A stretch of DNA of 57,079 bases. Origin: CAYWMD01 sp964458575. GTDB taxonomy: Bacteria; Verrucomicrobiota; Verrucomicrobiia; Limisphaerales; JADLHS01. Each line of letters begins with the position of its first letter. Within the stretch, counting starts at the first letter, position 1. Location: positions 1 through 57,079 of the forward strand of contig CAYWMD010000044.1 in the NCBI GenBank assembly GCA_964458575.1, read 5' to 3'. The notes under the pieces were generated by a model. That model searched no databases. It saw only the letters and a list, made by a program, of their open reading frames with translations, and was not told the DNA's origin. Position numbers and translations under genes: made by a program. Shown here piece after piece: positions 1 through 8,111 of this stretch.

Positions 1-1200
1 CCACATTTCGATGGTGAAATTCTGGACTTGAAGTTCGGGCGGGTTGCCCAATGACACCCCATCCCCGTCGCCATCGAGCGCGAAAGCCTGGCCCACGCGA
101 CCCGCGCCGTAGCTCGTGTTCCCGGCCAGGACGCCGTTATTCGTCCCCGCTGAATCGAGCGCATTTGCTTCCGCGCGCCACCAGCTTACCAACCCCGTCA
201 CTGTTGTGATGCACGGTGGTGCGGCTGTGACCGTAAGGAAGGCGTTCGAACTGACCACCGAACCGGCGCTGTTCGAAACGATCACCGAGTAATTACCTTG
301 ATTGGTGAATTGCACGCTGTGGAGCGCCAGTGAATCCGAAGTCGCCCCGGCAATGTTCGTTTGATTAAATCGCCACTGGTAGCTCAAGGGTGACGACCCG
401 GTGGCCATGACGCTGAAGCTCACCTCGTCGCCGACCACCGTGGTCTTGTCCTGCGGGTGGCTGAGAATCGCCGGGGCCAGAAGACATTTGCCGGAGACGC
501 CCGCGCTGTAAATGGCCTGAACTTCGCCGGCCGACAGTGCGCGATTGTAAATGGCCGGTTCGTCAATTCGGCCGAAAAAGCCGCAGTCGAGATTGTCACC
601 GCGTGCGCCGATGGCCAGCGACGTGCCAAAGGTGAAACCGGGGTTGTACGAAGGCGCGGCATACGCCACCCCGTCAAGGTAGAAAAACACCGTGGCCCCG
701 GTCTTGGTCACCGCTACGTGATGCCAGTTCGTGTCGGAAATGCTGACGCCCGAATTGACATTGCTGACATCCACCTCGGTCAAACCGAGCGATCCGCCGG
801 GCGCCTCCAGAAACAGGCTGTAACCCCCGCCCCCATAACCGAAGATCATGCCGTTGCCGCAACCGCTGGGACTGAGCAGCGTGGCGCTGGCCCGCTTGAT
901 CCAGCACTCGATGGTGAAATCCTGAAGCCGCATGGCGGCCGGGTTGCCCAGTTGCACGGCGTCGCCATCGCCGTCGAAGACAAACGCCTTGCCCACCTTG
1001 CCGCTGGCGAAAGCGGTTTCGTTCGCCAGCGTCCCATTGTTGGTACTAACGGAATCCAGCGCGTTGCTTTCACCCCGCCACCAACTGACCAGCCCCGTCA
1101 CCGACGTGATACACGGCGGCGGCGCGGTGACCGTCAGCAGGGCGTTGGAACTGGTCACCGAGCCGGCGCTGTTGGAAATGACCACGGAATAGTTGCCTTG
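1..1200 (-). pseudogene. Out-of-frame 3' part of the LamG/Ig gene (continues beyond window)
   Basis: Reading the minus strand in the frame that includes codon 1200-1198 gives QGNYSVVISNSAGSVTSSNA, then a second LamG module (LVSWWRGESNALDS near 1090-1040), another Ig-like module (~300-490), and the start of a third LamG module running off the window at position 1. I checked the frame through most of 841-1200 and again at 1-60 and saw no stop. It is the natural continuation of the gene beginning at 2356 but is disconnected by the 220-bp duplication. Repeated LamG-Ig units are usual for this type of protein. If the duplication is an assembly error, this and the 1070-2356 entry form one intact gene. 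Confidence 0.75.
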
Positions 1201-2356
1201 ATTGGTGAATTGGACGCTGTTCAACGTGAGCGAGTCCGCGTTTGCTCCGGCGAGATTGGTTTGATGGAACCGCCACTGGTAACTCAGCGGTGACGTGCCC
1301 GTGACGCCGACGCTGAAGGTCACGTCCTCGCCTTCCGTCACCGCCTGGTCTTTGGGCTGCGTGACAATTGCGGGCGCGAGGGCGCATTTGCCGGCCGCGC
1401 CGGCGGCATAGATGGCCTTGATTGGTGAATTGGACGCTGTTCAACGTGAGCGAGTCCGCGTTTGCTCCGGCGAGATTGGTTTGATGGAACCGCCACTGGT
1501 AACTCAGCGGTGACGTGCCCGTGACGCCGACGCTGAAGGTCACGTCCTCGCCTTCCGTCACCGCCTGGTCTTTGGGCTGCGTGACAATTGCGGGCGCGAG
1601 GGCGCATTTGCCGGCCGCGCCGGCGGCATAGATGGCCTGGATTTCGTTCGTCGTGAGCGCCCGGTCGTAGAGGGAAACTTCATCCATGATCCCGTTGAAG
1701 AAATAGCCGGTCTCATTGTCCGCACCGATCGTCACGGGGTTGGCGTTGACCGTCCGGGCCAGGTTGCCCTGCACCAGCTCGTTCTTCACCAACTGCCCGT
1801 CCACGAAGATTCGCACTTCGACGTTGTTGGTATCCGCCTGCCGGAAGCTGCCCGCCACATGGTGGAAGGCGCCGACCGAGGGCAGCGAATAGGTGCTGCC
1901 GCGGAAATCTCCATACACTGGATCCAGGAAATAAAGGAACATGGTCGAGCTGTCGCCATTGAATCCAAAATTGCACGGGCCTGTTCCGGCGCCGGGATCA
2001 CGCTTGGCAATGAAAGAAAAGAAACCTGGCGTAGCCTGCTTGTACCAGAACTCCAGGGTCAACGCGTTGCTGAAGCTCAAGGCTGGGCTGTTGGGCACTC
2101 GCACATACTGCCCGCTCCCGTTCAAGCTGAACCCCTGGCCCACTTTGCCCGCGGCAAAGGTCGCGCCGTTCATGAGGACGCCGTGGTTGGTGCTGATGCC
2201 GTCCCGCGCATCATCCTGCCCCTGCCACCAGCTCACCAACCCGGGCGGCGCCGAGGTGCAAACTTGGCCGATCGTTGGGAACGTGAAGCCGGCGGCGCAC
2301 AGGGACAGCGCCAAAAATGGGGCGATTCCGGAAGCCGGAGTGCGAACGATCTTCAT
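1070..2356 (-). CDS. LamG/Ig-domain secreted protein, truncated by frameshift
   Basis: The protein starts with a signal peptide (MKIVRTPASGIAPFLALSLC) and an AGGA ribosome-binding site lies just upstream of ATG 2356. Residues ~35-245 form a LamG/concanavalin-like domain (LVSWWQGQDD near its start, a FFNGIMDEVSLYDRALT stretch near its end). An Ig-like segment follows (VTQPKDQAVTEGEDV, LSYQWRF). From about 1415 downward the reading frame is wrong: the last ~110 residues are an Arg-rich out-of-frame translation, because a 220-bp tandem duplication (220 = 3x73+1) shifts the frame. Without it, the frame stays open to position 1 and encodes more LamG and Ig modules. Function is unknown; in Verrucomicrobiota such proteins are exported and thought to bind glycans at the surface. 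The genuine part is certain as a domain family; the last third is not a real protein sequence. Confidence 0.75.
   Translation of the reverse strand: MKIVRTPASGIAPFLALSLCAAGFTFPTIGQVCTSAPPGLVSWWQGQDDARDGISTNHGVLMNGATFAAGKVGQGFSLNGSGQYVRVPNSPALSFSNALTLEFWYKQATPGFFSFIAKRDPGAGTGPCNFGFNGDSSTMFLYFLDPVYGDFRGSTYSLPSVGAFHHVAGSFRQADTNNVEVRIFVDGQLVKNELVQGNLARTVNANPVTIGADNETGYFFNGIMDEVSLYDRALTTNEIQAIYAAGAAGKCALAPAIVTQPKDQAVTEGEDVTFSVGVTGTSPLSYQWRFHQTNLAGANADSLTLNSVQFTNQGHLCRRRGRQMRPRARNCHAAQRPGGDGRRGRDLQRRRHGHVTAELPVAVPSNQSRRSKRGLAHVEQRPIHQSRQLFRGHFQQRRLGDQFQRPADGHRAAAVYHVGDGAGQLVAG
1195..1638. repeat. Exact 220-bp tandem duplication
   Basis: Positions 1195-1414 and 1415-1634 are identical base for base, and 4 bases (GCCT) are shared at both outer boundaries and at the junction (1195-1198, 1415-1418, 1635-1638). 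That is the signature of a microhomology-mediated or slippage duplication. The unit covers the end of a LamG module and most of an Ig-like module. It is not a multiple of three, so it breaks the host gene. Confidence 0.95.
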
Positions 2357-2424
2357 GGTGTTCCTGTCTTGTCAGTTTAGGTTTGGTGCCGTCGGGGCTT
2401 GCCTCCCGCCGGACAGCTTGGACG

Positions 2425-2452
2425 AGTTTATACCTCCACGACGCTGTGTCAA
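2425..2452 (-). promoter_or_regulatory. Candidate sigma70-type promoter of the LamG/Ig gene
   Basis: On the minus strand a perfect TTGACA (2452-2447) is followed after 16 nt by TAAACT (2430-2425), itself inside TATAAACT. The predicted start lies about 60 nt upstream of ATG 2356. The rest of the gene-free interval 2357-2749 shows no convincing gene, RNA or terminator; the open frame at 2317-2718 (+) has no family resemblance. Confidence 0.5.
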
Positions 2453-2749
2453 AACCGAATCTGTATTATGCGCAAGAAAAACCTCCGCCAGGCTCGTTGT
2501 CGCTGTTGTTCAGCGTGGACGTGGCGTCACTCACTTCGGGGCGTTCCGGGCTGATGCGGTCTGGCTACGCGCGGCCGTTTATGGCACGACTCACCTTCGC
2601 CAGCCGCTTTGCGGTACTTCGCCGTGAGGGCCGGCCTTTCCAATCCCACAGGTCACTGTGGCCGGCCGTAATCCACGCCCGGCGAAACTTGGTTCGGGGT
2701 CATTCATCGGGGCTGTAAGTTGTGGCGGTTCCGGCAGCAGCGGTGAGCT

Positions 2750-3775
2750 TCACGCCCTTGCCGAAATCTCCAGCATCCGCTCAATCGGCAGCCGCGCGCG
2801 TTTCAGGATTTCCGCTGGCAACTCGACGCGCGGGGCGAGGCGTTTCATGCAGTCGCGCACCTTTTCAAGCGTGTTCAACTTCATGTATTTGCACTCGCTG
2901 CAACGGCAGTTGTCCGTCGGGAGCTTCATCACGTCGAACGTCGGCGCGCAGATGAATTCCTTGCCCGGACATTCCTTCTGCATCCGGTGGATGATGCCTG
3001 ATTCGGTCACAATCACGAATTGCTTCGCGGGATTGTCGCGACAGTAGGTGATCATTCTCTCCGTCGAGCAAATCGCGTCCGCCAGATCACGCACTTCGCG
3101 CAGGCTCTCGGGGTGGACGACAATTTTAGCGTCCGGGAATTTTTCGCGCAACTTGAGCAGGCTGTCGCGCCGGAACTCGACGTGGGCGTAACAATTCCCC
3201 TGCCACAAAGTCATCGGTCGCCCGGTCTGCTCCATCACCCACGCGCCGAGGTTTTCGTCCGGCACGAACAGCAGGTCTTTATCCTTGGGCGCGGCGTTGA
3301 CGATTTTGACCGCGTTGCCGCTGGTGCAAATCACGTCGCTCAACGCCTTCACCGCCGCGCTGCAATTGATGTAGGCGATGGTCCAGAAATTTGAGCTCGA
3401 CCGCTGCAACGCTTCAAGCTTGTCCGCCGGACAGCTTTCTTCCAGCGAACAACCGGCGTCCTTGTCCGGCAGCACGACGATTTTGTTAGGATTCAAAATC
3501 TTCGCCGTCTCGGCCATGAAATGCACGCCGCAGAACACAATGACGTCAGCGCTGGTCCTGGCTGCTTGTTGCGACAGCCCGAGCGAATCGCCGACGTAAT
3601 CCGCGATGTCCTGGATTTCGCCAACCTGGTAATTGTGCGCGAGGATGACGGCGTTGAGCTGCTTCTTGAGCGCAAAGATTTCCTTCGCCAACGGATCAAA
3701 GCGATCCTTTGGCATGGGTTGCCGGAGTTGGAAACGATCCACGCCGGTCGGCGACATTTCAGCGACATTTGTCAT
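2750..3775 (-). CDS. nadA: Quinolinate synthase NadA
   Basis: NadA condenses iminoaspartate (made by NadB) with dihydroxyacetone phosphate to give quinolinate, the de novo NAD precursor, using a [4Fe-4S] cluster in the cytoplasm. The 341-aa protein matches the family over its length: VILAHNYQ near the N-terminus, VIVFCGVHFMAETAKIL, CSLEESCPADKL, YINCSAAVKALSD, a VVHPE segment, and a Cys-rich C-terminal motif CRCSECKYMKL. Several of these cysteines are candidates for the three cluster ligands. ATG 3775 was chosen because a TTGACG-N17-TAGTTT promoter ends 7 nt before it; an in-frame TTG at 3823 lies upstream of that promoter. nadB is not nearby. Confidence 0.93.
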   Translation of the reverse strand: MTNVAEMSPTGVDRFQLRQPMPKDRFDPLAKEIFALKKQLNAVILAHNYQVGEIQDIADYVGDSLGLSQQAARTSADVIVFCGVHFMAETAKILNPNKIVVLPDKDAGCSLEESCPADKLEALQRSSSNFWTIAYINCSAAVKALSDVICTSGNAVKIVNAAPKDKDLLFVPDENLGAWVMEQTGRPMTLWQGNCYAHVEFRRDSLLKLREKFPDAKIVVHPESLREVRDLADAICSTERMITYCRDNPAKQFVIVTESGIIHRMQKECPGKEFICAPTFDVMKLPTDNCRCSECKYMKLNTLEKVRDCMKRLAPRVELPAEILKRARLPIERMLEISARA

Positions 3776-3816
3776 CGGGAAAAAACTACCGCCGCGCAGA
3801 CCGGCCGTCAATGGAG
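3751..3816. repeat. Direct repeat copy 1 (nadA promoter and first codons)
   Basis: The 34 bases from 3751 are identical to those from 5179. Beyond that, similarity continues with substitutions but no net length change to about 3816/5244. The unit contains the nadA promoter, ATG and the first codons (MTNVAEMS). The two copies lie in the same orientation, about 1.4 kb apart, on either side of the HEAT-repeat gene. Confidence 0.85.
3783..3811 (-). promoter_or_regulatory. Candidate nadA promoter (leaderless)
   Basis: On the minus strand: -35 TTGACG (3811-3806), a 17-nt spacer, and -10 TAGTTT (3788-3783). Only 7 nt separate the -10 box from ATG 3775, so the transcript would begin at or next to the start codon, and there is no Shine-Dalgarno sequence. 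The same arrangement is duplicated at 5211-5239. Confidence 0.5.
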
Positions 3817-3889
3817 GCGACAAGCGAAATGAGGTGTCGCTCCTATTCGCGTCGGTTTACAAGCTTTGACGCTTCAGCGGCGAACTCAA

Positions 3890-5050
3890 CTAATAGAAAG
3901 TCTCCTTGAGTTGAGCCGACGGGGCGTTTGAAGTTTCGATCGCAGCCTGGATTAGTGCCAATGAAGCTTCGGCCTTTTCCCTCACAGTCGAATCCGGGTC
4001 ACTCATCAAACGTTCAAGATGTGGGATCATCGCTTGTCCTTGCTTCCCGTACCAGCCGAACTGTTCGGCTATGGCCGCGCGCATGTAAGAATCGGGATCA
4101 TCGATCTTTCCAATAAGAAAAGCCCTGATGCCGTCTGATTTTTCGATCATCCCGGGCGAACGACTTATTCTTCCGAGCGCCCGGGCGGCCCCGAAACGGA
4201 CGTAGTCGTCTTGGCCATCGGTCAAACGTTCAAGATGCGGAATGGCGGTCTGTGCATACCGGCCAAACCAACTCAACCCCGTGACTGCTGAATAACGCAC
4301 AGAGCCGGCCGGATCATTCGCCTTCGCGATGAGGTGTGTGATTATGCTTTCCGATTGTTCAATCACGTTCGATGAACACCCAATTGCCGCCAAGGAGGAC
4401 GTGGCATCTGACCGAACGTTTGCATCCGGGTCGTCCGTCAACTTTTTCAAGAGCGGGAGGAGCGCCAATGCGACGTTGGCGGGTAATTTATCGCCCCGGA
4501 AATCTGCAAGCGCGCTGGCCGCGCCTCCCCGAATTCTCGCATCTGGGTTGTTAAGGACATTCGTCAGAAGGGGAACGACTTCCGGACCGATCGCGGCCAG
4601 GCAGGAAGCAGCATCAGGTGAAGTGCCCGGATCACCCAGCATCTCCGTCAATTGTGGAATTGCGGGTCGCGCCATTGGTCCCAACGCACGAAATCCAAGT
4701 CTTGCGTGCAGTCGCTCGCTGAATTCAGTCCTGATTTCCAACTTTAGATGGAGAATCTTCTCAATCACTTCGGCGCTCTTTTGTTTGAGTCGCGAATTTT
4801 TATAGGAAAGCCTTTGTAGAAGGATTGGGAGCGCGTTGGTGCCAATAGTTCGAATCGCTTCTTCAGCCAGCGCCGCAGACTCCGTTGCATCTTCTTTCAA
4901 AGCAACACGGTACCAAGACAGACATTCTGTGAGGGTCATGTGTCCGTATCTTGGCTCGGGGTCTGGAGTTGAGAGGAAAACCCATGTCGCACCCGCGAAA
5001 AGACAGGCAATGCACACAGGAAAATAGAGCTTCCTGACTTTGCTGTTCAT
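3890..5050 (-). CDS. HEAT-repeat protein with N-terminal membrane anchor
   Basis: The 386-aa product begins with a hydrophobic segment (YFPVCIACLFAGATWVFLST), a signal anchor or signal peptide, so the rest is probably outside the cytoplasm. Residues ~40-375 are tandem helical HEAT/PBS-lyase-like repeats of about 35-40 residues: DPDANVRSDATSSLAAIG, DPAGSVRYSAVTGLSWFG, DDYVRFGAARALGRI, DPDSYMRAAIAEQFGWYG. These form a solenoid used for protein binding; no catalytic motif is visible. ATG 5050 is preferred over an upstream in-frame GTG (5116) because the hydrophobic segment follows directly. The gene is flanked by direct repeats copied from the nadA start region, suggesting that it was inserted upstream of nadA. 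Confidence 0.8.
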   Translation of the reverse strand: MNSKVRKLYFPVCIACLFAGATWVFLSTPDPEPRYGHMTLTECLSWYRVALKEDATESAALAEEAIRTIGTNALPILLQRLSYKNSRLKQKSAEVIEKILHLKLEIRTEFSERLHARLGFRALGPMARPAIPQLTEMLGDPGTSPDAASCLAAIGPEVVPLLTNVLNNPDARIRGGAASALADFRGDKLPANVALALLPLLKKLTDDPDANVRSDATSSLAAIGCSSNVIEQSESIITHLIAKANDPAGSVRYSAVTGLSWFGRYAQTAIPHLERLTDGQDDYVRFGAARALGRISRSPGMIEKSDGIRAFLIGKIDDPDSYMRAAIAEQFGWYGKQGQAMIPHLERLMSDPDSTVREKAEASLALIQAAIETSNAPSAQLKETFY

Positions 5051-5178
5051 TTTGTCATCAAGGGAGAGGGCCACAGGACTGTAAAGGAGAAAATGTGTTC
5101 TCGGAGGGACACGCACCTGTCTCCCTGATGAACCATCGCGGAATTATGACATCATTCGTTGTAGTGAGACTCCGTGCC

Positions 5179-5244
5179 GCGACATTTCAGCGACATTTGT
5201 CATCGGGAAAAAGTTACCGTTGCGCGGCGCGGGCGTCAATCGAA
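5179..5244. repeat. Direct repeat copy 2 (truncated nadA promoter/start)
   Basis: This is a diverged copy of 3751-3816. On the minus strand it keeps TTGACG (5239-5234), a 17-nt spacer, TAACTT (5216-5211) and an ATG at 5203 followed by MTNVAEMS. The frame then leaves nadA sequence and stops at 5144 after 19 codons. It points at the HEAT gene, whose ATG is 153 nt further on, so it could act as that gene's promoter. Confidence 0.8.
5211..5239 (-). promoter_or_regulatory. Duplicated nadA-type promoter upstream of the HEAT gene
   Basis: TTGACG-N17-TAACTT on the minus strand, a copy of the nadA promoter. The -35 box is identical and the spacer length is retained although the spacer sequence has changed. 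A transcript from here would read the 19-codon remnant ORF (5203-5144) and then the HEAT gene. Confidence 0.4.
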
Positions 5245-5311
5245 GGGAAATTGAGCGTATGGCTAAACTCGCAACTTAAGACCACTTGCATTGGAGCAAT
5301 GAAAGGCGGAA

Positions 5312-5428
5312 CGTGGCGCGGGTTTCCAAACCTGCCGTATCGCCGATTTCCAATCGGCAGGCCGTGCGAGATCGGTCTGCGGGTTAGGAAACCCGCGATA
5401 CAGCCGATTTGGAAATCGGCGCTACGGT
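5312..5428. repeat. Palindromic repeat, family A, copy 1
   Basis: A cluster of short inverted repeats with outer arms resembling CGTAGCGC/GCGCTACG. Internal hairpins include GGGTTTCCAAACC-like, GCCGATTTCCAATCGGC and CCGATTTGGAAATCGG. The same design occurs at 28240-28380 and 55441-55537. It lies in the 546-bp gap 5051-5596, which otherwise holds only the nadA-derived repeat and no recognisable gene. Confidence 0.8.
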
Positions 5429-5596
5429 GGGTCATGCCACATCCAGCGTGTGCCTGATTCGCGCCAAAAAAGTCTTTCATCCTTCAGGTCCTGGATTATG
5501 TTCGCATCATGGATGACGGGAACAGAGACTTCAGTTCGCAATACACACGAGCGGAATAATTCCATGATTTGATTCGCCCGAACGGGTGCGGTGTTT

Positions 5597-7990
5597 ATGA
5601 AATGGCGATGGATAATCGTGACTGGGCTGGCGGTTGTGGCGGGCATCGCCGTCTATTTTCTGGTGCGGCCGGACAACGGGCCGCAAAAGGCCGTGGAGGA
5701 AACGCGACGGCAATTGCGCGAGCAAGGATTTAAGACTGACCTTGCGGAATTCGATTTCTCGGCCCCAAACGAATATCGCGCGCGCGTCGGTGCGCTGACC
5801 AATGCGGTTACTTCTGTCAGGCCCGGTAACTATGAGGAAGCGGCGCGGCGCTCGCTGCGGATTCAGATCATACCGGACTTTATGCAGACCATCGGGTCTG
5901 GCTGCGCAATGGTGGTATGGAAACAGGAAAAGCTGATGGCGGATGAAAACACGGTCTATGCTCTACGGCTGGCCGCGCAATCTGGCAACGATCTATGGTC
6001 GGCACTGCGCGAGTCGTTTAATGACGACCGGGAATTGCTGGATTCTGCGTGTGCGGCAGCGATTTCAGGACCATTTGGCTTCAACCTGAACGCAAACCAC
6101 GGCAGCGCGATGCTGCTGCCGCACCCGGCCGCAATGAAGAGTCTGACGCAGACCTTGGGCGACCGGACCATGATGGAATTGCACGACGGCAACCGTGATG
6201 CCGCATGGACCAATCTGTTCGCGGCGACGCGGCTGGTAACGGGCTGGCATGTGGAGTCGGTTGAGATTTCGCAATTGGTTCGATTCGCGTGTGCGGCCAT
6301 CATTTTCAACGTTACTTGGCAAGCATTGCAAGCGGAGGGCTGGCCGGACGCACGGCTCGCCCAACTTCAACACGAGTGGGAGTCGTTGGATTACTTCAAA
6401 GGTCTGCCCGAAACCGCAGCTTTCACCCGCGCCAGTGCCGTCTCCACTTGCCAACAGGAGCGCCAGCAGCCTCCAAGTTCGGGTATGACTTTGAGAGAAT
6501 TGGTGCGTGCCCCACGTTATGTCTGGGTCAACCTCAAGTCTTATTGGCAGCAGATCGGTTATCGCCATCGCGGTACCTACGAGGACGAAAGGGCCTTGTT
6601 GCTTTATTATCGCGACCGCGAGGTTGAACTTCAACGCGCCGTGAAAGCCACGAACTGGTCAGAGATGCGCCAGCTTCCGGGTGTCACGAATTTCTTCCCC
6701 TTCCAGTCAAAATATTTTTCACGCATGCGGGCCTTGATGAATTCGCGACAAATTGGTTTGGCTACGATGATGTACTTCTCACCAGGCCAAGGCCACGGAC
6801 TCCTCGGTCGCGCAAGCGATGCCGAAGCACGGCGACGCGTCCTCGTCACGGCGATAGCGTTGGAGCGTCATCGCGGCCGTCATGGTTCGTATCCGAGGAC
6901 GCTCCAGGAACTCGTGCCCGAATTCCTTACGATCGCCCCGGTTGATTTTGCGGACGGCAAGCCGCTGCGCTATCGCCCCACTGACGACGGTCATTTTGTG
7001 CTCTATTCCATCGGTGTGGATGGTATTGACAACGGCGGACAGATGCGGCGTTCGCCGCGAGGCTTCGGAGATTACGGCGACCCGCGCGTGTCCCGCCGCC
7101 CGCAAGAATACGATCTGGTCTGGCCGCGTCCCGCATCGGCGGCGGAGGTGGAAGCGGCGCATCGCAAACAACTGGCAGCCCTCGCCGAGCGAACCGAGCG
7201 GGATGAGGAACTCCAGGCAGCGGAACAATGGCGTCACACGGCCTGGCGACAGGCACAGATTGAGAAAATCCTGGCGATGAAACCCTCAACGGGGCGCGCG
7301 AACCCGATTTATCACGGGCGTTTGTTGAGCCAGGTGCTGCGAAATGAACGGGCCGCCGGCACAAACACCTTTACGTTCAGCCAATTGCTGACGCTCAAGC
7401 CGGTGCTCACCGGCGGCGAACCCGAGGTCATCACGTTCGAGACGTACATCGCCTACGATGTCCTCACAAACATCGGCACCCTCGGTTTATACATTGACCC
7501 CATCGCAGATGAAGAGACCGACGAAGACTGTCAGGTTGGCTGGTTGGAAGTGAACCGCAGCACGAATGGAAATTGTTTGCTGACGTGGAACACGATTTAC
7601 GAAACGCCCGGCAGGCACGCGCTCCAGATGGGGTTGGATTTAGAAGAGCCGGAAGATCGCGACGAGGGATTCTTCGTGGGGCCGCTGGCTCAGATTCTGG
7701 TGACGAATCTGTGTCAGTTCAGCTTGTCCTCCGCCTATTTTAATCCACAAGTGGGCGCGATCCTTCACGCGAGGTTGCCGGAGTCGAACGGAACTTACAT
7801 CGTCGAGCTTACTGCGCTTGACGGAGAACTGCTGAAAACGATCCGCGGCAGCACGACCAATGGGATAATCAAGGACTATTGGGATTTAACCGACGATCAT
7901 GGTAATCGTCGCACGAACCTGACCTTCAACAGCGTCTTCCATATCACGCTGCCGGACTCGGGAAGATCGCAAACGCTGAAAGGGCCGTGA
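5597..7990 (+). CDS. Membrane-anchored hypothetical protein
   Basis: I do not recognise the family of this 797-aa protein. It opens with KWRWIIVTGLAVVAGIAVYFLV, a single N-terminal membrane segment, followed by a soluble, mostly helical region. Around residues 415-475 is ALERHRGRHGSYPRTL followed by P-V-D-F-A-D-G-K-P-L-R-Y and a GVDGIDNGG turn, resembling the C-terminal part of pseudopilin-like (G-type) proteins that recurs in verrucomicrobial hypotheticals. The last ~80 residues (NGTYIVELTALDGELLKTI) resemble a FlgD-like/Ig fold. ATG 5597 is chosen; an in-frame GTG at 5591 is the alternative. The neighbouring giant exported gene follows after ~120 bp on the same strand. Confidence 0.65.
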   Translation: MKWRWIIVTGLAVVAGIAVYFLVRPDNGPQKAVEETRRQLREQGFKTDLAEFDFSAPNEYRARVGALTNAVTSVRPGNYEEAARRSLRIQIIPDFMQTIGSGCAMVVWKQEKLMADENTVYALRLAAQSGNDLWSALRESFNDDRELLDSACAAAISGPFGFNLNANHGSAMLLPHPAAMKSLTQTLGDRTMMELHDGNRDAAWTNLFAATRLVTGWHVESVEISQLVRFACAAIIFNVTWQALQAEGWPDARLAQLQHEWESLDYFKGLPETAAFTRASAVSTCQQERQQPPSSGMTLRELVRAPRYVWVNLKSYWQQIGYRHRGTYEDERALLLYYRDREVELQRAVKATNWSEMRQLPGVTNFFPFQSKYFSRMRALMNSRQIGLATMMYFSPGQGHGLLGRASDAEARRRVLVTAIALERHRGRHGSYPRTLQELVPEFLTIAPVDFADGKPLRYRPTDDGHFVLYSIGVDGIDNGGQMRRSPRGFGDYGDPRVSRRPQEYDLVWPRPASAAEVEAAHRKQLAALAERTERDEELQAAEQWRHTAWRQAQIEKILAMKPSTGRANPIYHGRLLSQVLRNERAAGTNTFTFSQLLTLKPVLTGGEPEVITFETYIAYDVLTNIGTLGLYIDPIADEETDEDCQVGWLEVNRSTNGNCLLTWNTIYETPGRHALQMGLDLEEPEDRDEGFFVGPLAQILVTNLCQFSLSSAYFNPQVGAILHARLPESNGTYIVELTALDGELLKTIRGSTTNGIIKDYWDLTDDHGNRRTNLTFNSVFHITLPDSGRSQTLKGP

Positions 7991-8111
7991 AACCGGACAA
8001 AATAGACGGCGCGGCGCAAATAGATTGCTTTTCCAAAACGGGCGGCTAATTTCGGAGGCGATTTGGACATGGTTCGCGACAAGTTGCGCAATTAACCCCG
8101 GCCATCTTTTT

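Noticed and set aside
2317..2718. 133-aa plus-strand open frame in the gap before nadA
   Set aside because: Overlaps the start and promoter of the LamG gene, has no recognisable features and no ribosome-binding site.
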